Of a DNA stretch of 64,000 bases, positions 12,400 through 22,856 are shown piece by piece (position 1 is the stretch's first letter; every line of letters starts with the position of its first letter). The position numbers and the translations under genes are program-made. The stretch is taken from the NCBI GenBank assembly GCA_006538405.1, contig BJKQ01000005.1, forward strand, positions 248,001 through 312,000. Direction: 5' to 3'. The notes below the pieces were generated by a model. That model did no database searches. It saw nothing but the letters and a program-made list of their open reading frames with translations, and was not told the origin of the DNA. The stretch is from Hansfordia pulvinata. Lineage: Eukaryota > Ascomycota > Sordariomycetes > Xylariales.

Positions 12400-15022
12400 T
12401 CTTTCGCGTGCACCTGTCGTGAAGTGCAGTCTTTTTTTTCTGTCCTTCCTGGTCTTTTGTCTTTCCAGCGAGCACTGCTTGCTAGCATGGCGCACCGGCG
12501 TTTGGGTTGACAATGGTCGTTTCTTCCGAATGTGGTCTTTTTTCGCCCTGGTCTCGACCACCTATATTCTTAGACTCCAGTATCAAATTGATGATTCTTT
12601 TCGACTTCAACAATTCGCTGCCATTTGATGTCGCCCGTGCCGGTTCATGTGCTTGCCGTTGATTCGCGTGATGATGTCTTGTAGCCAGGATGGCAAAGGA
12701 GTCTGCGGTCGAGCATTCTGCTGCTCGTTTGCCGACACAGTTCCGAGTGAATGAGGGCGTGGTCAGCATCTGGAGTGGCCCGGGGACGCATGCCGTTGAA
12801 TAGTTCTTGGGTGATCTCGTGCGCTTCGTCGCTCAATCATGGTGTTGCTGGCGCGGTGGCTGGTGGTGAAGTGTGGGCCGCCATGTTGGTTCGGGCGGCC
12901 CAGCGCTGCGGCAACCCCAAAGTTGGCCGCGAGGCCTGTTCTAGTCGAAGACCGTGTTGTCGAGGTGCCCGTCAACGGCGATTGCACAGCTTCAGTCGCG
13001 GACCGACCAGCTCGCGAGATGTTGGGCGAGCTCGAGCTATGGGGAACGCGGCATCAAGGCTCTTATGAAGCAACGGGCAGGACAAAGGGTGCGCATCGTT
13101 TTAGGCTTAGCGGGGATTGCGCAATTTCATCAGGCGCCCATTCGCCCTCTGGGCGGTGGAAATCCATCACCAACACTGTTGCCATACCGCAGCCGGCTAC
13201 TATGCTGGGCTGTCGCGCGGCCCTCGGCGGCCCTCGGCGGCAGCTCTGGCGGAGGACGGCTGGCGCCCGGGCCCGTGCTGGGCTTGACACCCTCGACACG
13301 ACCGCACTCGGGCGCTGGACCCTGCCTGTGGAATGCCGTCCCACTGCGCCCAGCGTGCAACGCCGTGCGTTCTCCAGATGATCATCAGTTGTTTGTTATC
13401 GCTTGCTGCTGCAGGGTCAAGCGGCGCTGGGGACCCTTATCTCGGAGCAGGGGAGAATTTTCCCCTTGTCGTTGCTTGGCAGCGTGTCCGACGGCGGCCC
13501 GCCGACTCGTGTCGAGTGAGGGATCCGCAACCTGCAGTTTTGAGCCAGGTGGCTTGCGACGACGAGGTGCGGTCCTACACGGGGCAGCAGGTGACAGCCC
13601 GGGTGCACGCGTGGGTGGTAGGTCGGCTCGTACAGTGCGCGGCGGGATGTCGTCGGCCGTCGCTGTCGTCGGGCGGGATGGCGAAATCGCAGCTTGCTGA
13701 CGCCATTCCCAGCTCAGATGAAACAATCCTGCTAGCACCACCCATCGCCCAGATTGCGTGCTTCTTGTGTGATCCTGCCACCACCCTGCCATGCCTTTTA
13801 GCATCGTCATGCTGGCCACGTATACTCACTCCAGACCACTCATTAGTCCGTATGAGTCCTCGGTCGTCGGCCGCCAGCAAGACAGGTGGCCCAGCGGCGG
13901 CCCGCATCCCCGCGCTCTACGAGTACCTACACCGTCCCTTCTTTAGGTAATGACACCCTCCGCTCGCTGGGGAGATGCTTGGATTGCAAGACAAGACAAG
14001 CGGGCGGTGGCGGGAGCTGACGTCCGGCCAGCCACTCCTTGCATCTCTCCCTCCATGCGTGCGCCCTTTGCGACGAGGCCAAGGTAGCCAAGGGCCGGCT
14101 TGTGTCGATGGGGCAGCGCCGCGAGCGGGCAAAGCGACAAAGCTTTCTCCCACAGACTCGATCGAGGTGTATGGCTGGTAGTCACGGCGCGTCCCGATAC
14201 GATGAACAGCTGAATTGCGATTCAAAGCAATTTCCCAGAGCGACTGGCCGTCAGTCGTTACCATGATCGTAGGTCGCAGTCCATGGATTGGGAGTTCCGT
14301 CAGCATCACTATTGCAGGATATGGCTGTACCTGTGAGCTTCGTAGATACCTAAGGTAGGTCCAGGTCGTATTGATGTCATGTGGCCTCGGCCGTCAAAGT
14401 GTGGCCAGCTCTCCAGCTCTCATCACAGACTGTAGCAGGCCATAGGGAAGTAGCGACAAACTCCCAGCTTCATAAGACTTCAATCATTCAAATCCGTAAA
14501 CCACGTGGGCGAGTACGGAGTAAGAGGACGCCCTCGATGCAGGCACTTCCATGGACCACCTCTGCGTGGGTACACGTAGGTACAACAAACTGCATCTGGG
14601 CATGACCAAAGCGATGGTACCGAAAGTAGTACCTTACCGTATTTGCCTTCCGAACGCGCCTTCCTCCTGGTACTGCTCGCATCAATACGAGTAGCAGAAT
14701 CGGAAAGAGCAACCACGCGAAACAGTAGATCTTCAGGGCCAGCGACGCGTCTACGTTACGCGCCTGGCGATTGCTACACCAGGCTTTTGACCTCGACTGC
14801 ATCTACATTCCACCTCACCATTTGATCATCCCCGATCGTGAGACTGGTCGGCCTTCACTCTCTAGGCTGTCCTTGCAAGACTTCGCAAGCGAGCAGCGGT
14901 TTACCCGTGCCCCTGCACAGTCTGTTTGCAACACTGCTGCTCAACTCCTCTCACCTTTGCACCCCTCACCCTGCCCCACCTGTTCAATCAAATACTCTTT
15001 TGGGGCCTTCCTCATTCTCAAG
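12400..15022. other. Intergenic between cysteine dioxygenase and the HLTF-like gene
   Basis: About 2.6 kb. A T-rich 3' UTR-like segment follows the dioxygenase (12400-12630). Long plus-strand frames at 12839-13950 are compositionally odd (Arg/Gly/Ala/Cys-rich), overlap on several frames and show no family motif, so I treat them as chance. TACGAGTA words lie at 13918 and 14686 and a TACCTAAGGTA word at 14347-14357. Confidence 0.5.
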
Positions 15023-17913
15023 ATGCCCCCCAAAAAGCGCCAGCGTAATGGCGATTCATCTTCTTCCACGCAGAACGGCAGACCAGCCAAACGCACTGCG
15101 AGCTCGGCTCAGCATCCCACTCTCAGCCCGCCAAGCAGTGGCCCCGACGTTGTTGATTTGACACAGCCGACTTCTGTCATTCCTGTCCCCAGCCCTGGGC
15201 CCCGGTCATCATGGGCCCAACCTACGACTCAGGCTGACGATGATGACGAAGTCATTGAGATGACTCAAAGCGACGAAAGTTCAGCTCCGATTGAATTCTA
15301 TGGCAGTCTCGATAACAAAATCGTGGGCGTCAGGTATTCCCACCCTCTTCTTCACCTCGCCATCACTCACTAATCCCACAAATAGATACTACAACGGCGT
15401 GGTCACTCCTGGTGAGCGAGTGGTCTGCCGTCGCGAAGCCGGGAACCCCTACGACAGCAACGCTATTCGCATTGACAATGCCATGCAGAGCCAAATTGGT
15501 CACCTTCCTCGCGCCCTTGTTAAGAAACTTGCTCCCTACATTGACCACAGTGAGGTCGTGATGGAAGGCGTCGTGACGGGTGACAAGGCCATGTTTGACT
15601 GCCCCATCCGCATCATGATTTACGGCCCCAGTGAGCCAGATGCAAGGCGACAGCTTGAAACGCGCCTCAAGGCCGACAAGCTTCTGAAAGCAACTCAACT
15701 GAAGAGCACGAAGCAAGAGGCCGAGGTACGTAGGAAGGCCTCTGAGCTTGGTCTGCGCCACAACTCTTCTGTTGCTGGTCTCGGCAGTGGTGAGGACGAT
15801 GGCCAGAATGTTTCACTCTCCCAGCTCCATGAATCTAGTGAGACGATGGACCCCAGAGAAGAGGCAGATCTCCTCAAGGGCCTGGCGATGGACCAGAACG
15901 CCCTGTCCAAGCTCCCCATGGCAGCCCAGCCCGAGGGCATTGCTTCGCAACTCCTGCCTTATCAGTTACAAGGCCTAGCTTGGATGATGTCCAAGGAAAG
16001 CCCCCAGCTTCCACCGCCCGCCTCACAGGGTATCGTCCAGCTCTGGAAGCGCGACAGACGCAACAACTTTTTCAATCTTGCGTCGGGCTTTGCATCCAAC
16101 TCTCCGCCAAGGCTGTTGTCTGGGGGCATTCTCGCAGACGACATGGGACTCGGGAAGACCATTCAGATCATCAGCTTAATCCTGGCCCAGGGCAATGCGA
16201 GCGGGCCAACCCTGATCATTGCGCCCGTCGGTGTGATGAGCAACTGGGAAGAGCAAGCCCTGAGGCATGTCAATGAACAACACATGCCTCGCATCTTACG
16301 CTACCACGGATCGCAAAAGGGCAAGGGCTTCAAGAAGGACGATTTTCTCAATCACGACATCGTCATCACCAGCTATGGCAAGCTGCTTCGGGACCACCAA
16401 ACCAAGACCGGTCTCTTCTCAGTGGACTGGCGACGCATTGTGCTTGACGAGGGCCACGTCATTCGAAACCCCAGATCTGGGACCGCCAAGGCAGCCTGTG
16501 ATCTGTCGGCAAAGTCCAGATGGGTCCTCACCGGAACGCCGATTGTCAACAACCGAGAAGATTTCCAATCCCTGCTGCAGTTCCTGAGGATTACCGGTGG
16601 CCTTGAGGATGTCGGGCTGTTCAAGTCCATCATCAGTCGTCCTCTCTCCCTGAGGCCAAACAACTCAGAAACCGCTGCCGACTATCAGCGAGCAAAGAAT
16701 GTTCTCCAGGCGCTTTTCCGAGACTTGTGTCTCCGCCGCATGAAGAATATGAAATTTGTCGACTTGAAGCTGCCCAAGAAGACAGAATACATTCACCGCA
16801 TAAACTTTAGTGAAGATGAGAAGAGAAAGTACGACGCATTGTTGCGCGAAGCCCAGGGTGCATTGGAAAGCTTCCAAGGAAATCAGGAGGCAGCCCAACA
16901 AACAGCTTTCTCCAACGTATTGGAGCGGCTGTTGCGCCTCCGACAGGTTTGCTGCCACTGGACACTTGCCAAAGACCGAGTCAAGGATGTTCTCAAGGTC
17001 CTTGACGGTCAAAATGTGGTACAGTTGACGAAAGAGAACTTGGAAATCTTACAGAAGGCGCTCGAGGTCGGGCGGGAGGATGGAGAAGAATGCTCCATCT
17101 GCTATGAGTCCATCGACCTTCATTCCCCCGTCATCACCACTTGCAAGCACCTATTTGGCCGGCCTTGCATTGTCAACTGGGTTACCAACGAAGGCCGTGG
17201 CAATTGTCCCCAGTGTCGTGCCAAACTCACGGAAGATTCCCTTGTCGAGCCATTACAAAAAGCTGAGCACGAAGCTAGAGACTTTGATCCTCAAACGCGA
17301 TCTTCCAAGACCGAGGGTCTGCTAGAAATTCTGAAGCTGACTCTGAAAGACAACCCCCAATCGAAGGTGGTTGTTTTCTCTCAGTGGACCTCGTTCCTTG
17401 ACGTCATACAGCACGTTTTGAAAGAAGAGTCGTACGAGTTCAGTCGCATCGATGGCAAGATGTCACCAGAGCAGCGCGACAGATCCATCACCGCTCTGAA
17501 GGAGAACGCGGAATCGCGCATTATGCTGGCAAGCTTGAGTGCCTGCAGTGTTGGGCTGAATCTCGTTGCTGCCGATACTGTCGTCCTCATGGATAGCTGT
17601 ACGTTTGTTTGCGATCTACCCTCTTGACCCCATTCCCATCGCTCGTAGCTAACCCAAACCTGCAGGGTGGGCACCCGCCATAGAGGACCAGGCAATTGAC
17701 CGTGTTCACCGGTTGGGTCAACCACGTCCAGTCACCGTCTGGAGAATGGTCATGAACAACTCAGTCGAGGAAAGAGTGATCAAGGTCCAAGCAGAGAAAC
17801 GGAAGCTTGTCGGCATGGCGTTCAAGGATGAGAAAAGGGGAAAGAAAGCGCGCGAAAGCACATCAGCAGACATTAAAAAGCTGCTGTATGGAGCTGCAGG
17901 CGGGGATGCGTAA
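15023..17913 (+). CDS. HLTF/Rad5-like SNF2 DNA translocase with HIRAN and RING domains
   Basis: Three exons (15023-15333, 15386-17598, 17666-17913) give 923 residues. Order: basic, Ser-rich N-terminus with an acidic patch; HIRAN domain (about 92-190, GERVVCRREAGNPYDSNAIR), which in HLTF binds 3' DNA ends; SNF2 ATPase with Walker A DDMGLGKT at about 355-362 and DEGH (LDEGHVIRN) near 457; RING inserted between the helicase lobes (about 672-712); C-terminal lobe (VVVFSQWTSFLDVI near 762) and motif VI DRVHRLGQ in exon 3. By family it remodels stalled replication forks and may ubiquitylate PCNA in post-replication repair. At 923 residues it is nearer HLTF than the larger yeast Rad5. Oddity: the RING reads CSIC...CKHLFGRPC...CPQC, with Gly where family members have a zinc-ligand Cys, so E3 activity is doubtful. 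The last intron splits the conserved MDSWWAPA segment and its splicing restores it. Confidence 0.9.
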
Positions 17914-19647
17914 GCGATGAGATGCGAATTTTGGCGACGATGACGAACACGGGAAATACGAAAATGGGGTGCGCAAGGGCAGTGGCCACAAGCCACGGCT
18001 ATACATCCGAATTTACGGCTCGAGAGCCTGGAGCGTACCAGGAGCATCAGAACGGAGTTGAGGAGTTGCTATACTACGGGGCTGGCTTCATGTTCTCGCA
18101 TATACCCTTCATAGGAGGATGACTTGAAAGAGACGGCACACTGGACTTGGGTGCTCCAGGGGCTAGAGCTGAGCTTGCCACAAGGCTTCGCTTGATTCCT
18201 GGCTGTTGCACTGTATTGTATGAAAGCAATCCACTGGACACATTGAAGTCGCATATATCAGCCCTGACATCCGACGAGAATGTAGTAATGCCCACGTCTC
18301 AACTGGCCTAGCCCAGTGGCTAGCTACATGTTCAGGTAAGCACATCCTCAGGGCAAGAGTTCTAGGTCTGCAATTCTTGGAGAGGCTGACAGTAACTTGA
18401 GCAGGAACCACGACTCTCCTCGAGGCTTAAAGACCACGACGAGGTTGGGCGCGACCGGCGTCCGCGCGCATCCACGCACCTCAAAAAGCCAAGCCGTCCT
18501 AGTCGTATCAAGCAACGAATTCGCCTGTCGGTTATGATTGAATGCAGTCGCTCCTGTTTGGCTTAGTGCCAGTGTGGGATGCAAGGGGTTCGCCCCGTGA
18601 TGCGACGTACTCCGCTTTCTCCGGTTCACAATGCGGTCTTCACCAGGGGGAGATGCTGCCGTTGCACGGGGACTACGTCAGAGTCCCCGACCAGGGCCCA
18701 GGGTAGTAAGCAGACGCGCTGAATGGGCCTCGAGCGGAGCAGCCAGCTGGCCAGACATGCCGGTGAGTCCTGCTGACAGGACCCAGAGCGAGTAGACCTC
18801 GATGACCCAGCTGCTAACCTCGGGCCGCCTGCATACTTACAACTCGTTGACGCAGCATCTAAAGCGCCTTCAACCGAGGCCACCGACGAACACGACAGTG
18901 GGCCGCGGGTCAACCCCTGGCCCCCGGGGGGCCCGGCTGTGCCGGCTACTCCGCATTGATCGGCCCATGGCAAGAATTGGCAGGCGAGTAACTCTGGGGC
19001 CTTCTTACTACCCCTGTGATTCGCCGCCTTTGCATGACCCTGGGGTGAAGGGGGCTCATCAACTGGCCCAGCCTACCCCGTTCCCCGTCCCGAGGCGCAA
19101 AGCACACGGTAATGACACGCCATCATGAACCATGAGCCTGTCTGCGTGAGAAATTGGGGCGCAGTCCTGATCTTTCTCCCGCGTTGGGGAAAATGTTGGT
19201 GGCACAAGATGGTGGTACGAGTAGCATCGGGCAGAGCGCCCGCGTGCCGATATGTGCCAGCCCAGCACCCTAGTGCTTCTGAGTGTGTGCTGTTGGGTTG
19301 GTGTGGTATACGATGACCAGGACCCGTGTATCTCTCTCTATTCGATCTCATCTAGAATTTTGATCGATGGCGGGGTGGGGATTTGAACCCTATCCAATAT
19401 ATCGAGCCCAGGCCCCCGCCCCCTTTTACCCCTTGGACCAGCTTTCCCCAGAAACCTGCCTTCGCAGGGAAGAGCAGAGAAGCGTCGACTCCCACTGAAC
19501 ATTCAAGCCGGCTGTTCAGGATCGCTCTGCAGACAGCGGCATCCTAGTTAGAGCAGTACAGCCAAACCTTCGTCCGGCAACCTGCCGCCCTCCCCCTTGG
19601 GCCAGACCCGAATCGCAACAGACATTCCACGCCTCTTAGCCGACCTG
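17914..19647. other. Intergenic with a tRNA-like element
   Basis: About 1.7 kb between the HLTF-like and P450 genes. No protein-coding signal recognised. A degenerate tRNA-like element on the minus strand (19368-19449) is listed separately. Confidence 0.5.
19368..19449 (-). pseudogene. tRNA-like element, probably a tRNA pseudogene
   Basis: On the minus strand a perfect internal promoter B box (GGTTCAAATCC, 19389-19379) and a sequence matching the A-box consensus TRGYNNARNNGG (TGGTCCAAGGGG, 19440-19429) lie in tRNA order. However, the sequence before the A box does not pair with the CCCCGCC after the T arm, the boxes are about 7 nt further apart than in a plain tRNA, the anticodon stem is not convincing, and no T-run terminator follows. 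I therefore read it as a decayed tRNA or tRNA-derived sequence. Confidence 0.3.
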
Positions 19648-21808
19648 ATGGCCGACGATGGGGGCATCACCGGCAGCGCGGCCTGTGCTGGGGCCTTTGG
19701 CGTCGGCGTGGCGCTGCACCTCGCCTTCTTCCGCGTCGGCGAGTGGGACGTGTACACGGTGACGATCCTGAACGCGCTGCTGGCGCTGCTGGTCGGGCAG
19801 GCGGCGGCGCTGCGACACCTGCAGCCGAGTGACTACCCGACGGCCGCGTCGGCGGGCGCAGCGTCGGCGCTGCTGGTGGCGTCGCTGGCGGCGGGCGTCT
19901 ACGGCAGCATCGCGGCGTACCGACTGTCGCCGTGGCACCGGCTGGCGCGCTTCCCGGGCCCGGTCCTGGCGCGCCTGTCGACGCTCTACATGACGTCGCG
20001 GTCCGTGCGGCGGTTCCACAACTTCGAGGACATCCGGGACCTGCACCGGCAGTACGGGGACGTGGTGCGCGTGGGGCCGTCGGAGCTGTCGGTGGCGGAC
20101 CCGGCGGCCTTCCACGCCATCCACGCCGCCAACACGGAGTGCGTCAAGGGCCCCTGGTACAACATCATGCACCCGATGCAGTCGCTGCAGATGGTGCGCG
20201 ACAGGAAGGAGCACTCGCGCCGGCGGCGGACGTGGGACAAGGGCTTCAGCGCCGCGGCGCTGCGGGGCTACGAGGGCCGCGTCGAGACGTACGCGGACCA
20301 GTTCCTGGCGGGCATCGAGGAGCGGCGCGAGGCGGCGGCCAAGGACCGCGGCAACGCCAACGGGAAGGGCAAAGGCGGCGAGGGCAAGAACAAGGGCAAG
20401 GGGGGAGTCGACATGTCGGCGTGGTTCAACTTCTACAGCTTCGACATCATGGGCGACCTGGCCTTCGGGCGGCCCTTTGGCATGCTGCGCGACGGCGTGG
20501 CGCACTTCTACATGCAGTCGGCGCACCTCAACATGGTCCTCATCGGCGCCTTCACGCGCCTCGTCTGGCTGTTCCCCGTCTTCAAGAGCGTGCCCCTGCT
20601 CAACCACGAGTACAAGCGCTTCCAGGGCTGGATGAAGGGCCACATCGACGAGCGCATCGCCAACAGGCCCGAGGTCCCCGACGTCTTCTCCTGGATTATC
20701 GACGACTTTGAGAAGAAGAAGAACCCCACCTGGCACGAGCGCATGAACGTCTACGCCGACGCCTCGCTGATTGCCGTGGCTGGAAGGTCTGTCGCCCTCC
20801 CCTCCCCCCTTCTCCCTCCCCTTTTCTCTTCCGCCCTGCACACGATACGTGTCGTGCAGGGGTAGAGGAAGAAAACCGGCAAGTAGCCAAGATAAAGCTG
20901 ACAAGAGGGGCGCGTGACACACAACAAAACCACCCCGACGCAGCGACACCACGGCCGCCACTCTGACGTGCATGTTCTTCCAGCTGGCGAAGCGCCCCGA
21001 CGTCTACGCCAAGCTGCGGGCCGAGGTGGACGCGTTCCTCAAGACGCCGGCGGGCTCGGGCGAGCTCGACCGGCAAGAGTTCAACAAGGCCCTGGCCTCG
21101 CTGGGCTACCTGCAGGCCGTGCTCGACGAGTCGATGCGCCTGTGGCCCGCCGTGCCCTCGGGCGTCCAGCGCATGACGCCGCCGCACGGCATGTCGTTCG
21201 GCGGCGGCGACAAGGCGGCCACCTGGATCCCCGGCGACACCATCGTCATGACCCCGCCGTGGACCATGCATAGGGGTGAGTTGCTGCTGAAGACAGAAGA
21301 CAGAAAATCTTCTTGCCCGACACTCTCATGTTCTGGCCCCTCGCATGATGGTGACGGGGGACGCTGGCTGCTTCCATGATTATGGGACGTGATGCTGACG
21401 ATGGGGAACCATTGCCCCTCCCGACAGACCCCCGATGCTTCAAGCGCGGCGAAGAGTTCATCCCTGAGCGCTGGACCACCCAGCCAGAGCTGTCCCCGGA
21501 CACGTCGATCTACGCGCCCTTCTCAACTGGTACGTTGAACTCTTCCAGCGTTTTGATTTCCTCTTGCCCTTCGATACACGAGGAGGGAAAAGGGACTAAC
21601 GGGATCAACAGGCCGCTCCTCTTGCATCGGCAAGCAACTGGCGCTGCTCGAGATCCGCAAGATGGTGGTCGAGCTGGTGCGCCGCTACGACGTGGCCTTT
21701 GCGCCCGGCCAGGACCCCCGCGCCTTCGAAGAGGGCATCAAGGACACCTTCACCCTGACCGTTCCCAGCCTCCACCTCGAGCTGACTCCGCGGGTTGGCG
21801 AGGCTTAG
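19648..21808 (+). CDS. Cytochrome P450 monooxygenase, membrane-anchored
   Basis: Four exons (19648-20786, 20944-21275, 21428-21529, 21612-21808) encode 589 residues. ATG 19648 (MADDGGITG) is the first usable start in frame. The N-terminus has two to three hydrophobic segments (about 15-100) rather than one, then the Pro-rich hinge ARFPGPVLARL. Splicing intron 1 creates the I-helix motif AGSDTT (about 378-383); then come ESMR (K-helix ExxR, about 442-445), FIPERW, and the heme loop FSTGRSSCIG with Cys529, itself assembled across intron 3. The set of motifs indicates a catalytically competent enzyme. The multi-helix N-terminus resembles fungal P450s often annotated as tryprostatin B 6-hydroxylase-like, but the substrate cannot be inferred. 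An unusual Gly/Lys/Asn-rich insert (about 240-265) looks like a disordered loop. No reductase or biosynthetic core gene is adjacent. Confidence 0.92.
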
Positions 21809-22856
21809 TCCATATCCGTGTCTTTTGTGTGTGTGTGAGTGTGGGTACATGTTTGTGACTGCGTCGGCTTGGTGGGTGGAGGGAGATTGGCGGCCGGGTG
21901 AAAGGGTTCAAGTCGAGCGAGTATATGCTGGGGGCAGTATGTGTTTCTGCGGGTCGACCATTTTTTTCTCGGGGGGGCGGCATTGTATTGAGAGATTACC
22001 GAGACGAAGATCAGCTGGCTGCGTATTAGCTCAATCTTCACGTGTTCAACCCATCCTTCAAACCTGAGCGATTGCCAATCGAGCTTGGATGGTTTCCCGC
22101 TTCCCCGTTATTGCTTTGCCACTCTCTCAGCCCAAAGCTTTCGGCTGGCTTCCGCTCTGCGATACCGTTGGCCGTGTTTGTATCCCGCCAGTTCAAGTAT
22201 CATGTATCTGGTTTGCGTCTGGGGCCTGCGGGACTGCGCAGTACACAGACGGATTGGGTGGGAGCAATAAGTCGCCTCTGCGGTCTTGCTGATCCATTTT
22301 TTATTCTTATGAGTTGGGGGCAAGGGTTGGGTCTTGTTGAGCCTCGTTCAAGCTGAGAATACTCAGGACATCGGGTATATTGAAGTAATTGTTTGAAGAC
22401 CGGCACCGCCTGTGCCTGCGACTTAAGTGGCGAATCAACAGTGCAGTTGAAGATGTAGAGAATCCCCTGTCAATATTGGCCTCAGTCATTGCGTCCCAAG
22501 CCGGAAGTCTGAGTGCTTTGAGTATTGATTTCTAATGTAGTTTGCAGAGTGCTGTCCAGGCAGCCGTTCTACTCTGTGATAAGCCAGGATTCGATGACAA
22601 GAAGAGGGTCAAGACCAGCCTCGCACCGAGTCACGCGTGCCTCGTCTATATTCGTGTATTAATTTCAATGTCCTGCATCTGTTATTCTCCGGGGTTTCTT
22701 TTCTCGTTGCTCGTGTGCTGCCGTGGCTCGTACTGATGAGCGTTGTCATCGCTGTCAAATGGCTTCCTGGCTCCCTCGTCTCACGCCGCCCATCTAAATA
22801 CTGGCTCTGTTTCGACGGGGGCCATTCTCGAAAGTCAGCCGCTGTCCGTGTACTCT
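21809..22856. other. Intergenic between convergent P450 and zinc-finger genes
   Basis: About 1 kb, somewhat more AT-rich and with a TGTGTGTGAG-type tract right after the P450 stop. It presumably holds both 3' UTRs. No gene or RNA recognised. Confidence 0.6.

Noticed and set aside
12839..13950. Overlapping plus-strand frames between cysteine dioxygenase and the HLTF-like gene
   Set aside because: Three frames are open at once, composition is Arg/Cys/Ala-rich, and there are no conserved motifs or splice-supported extensions.
19636..20973. Long minus-strand open frame (445 codons) antisense to the P450
   Set aside because: It is the mirror of GC-rich codon usage in the P450 exon; Val/Arg/His-rich with no domain, while the plus strand carries all P450 motifs.
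2303..21808. Terpene cyclase and P450 as one secondary-metabolite cluster
   Set aside because: They are 16 kb apart with cysteine dioxygenase, a DNA-repair translocase and a membrane protein between them.
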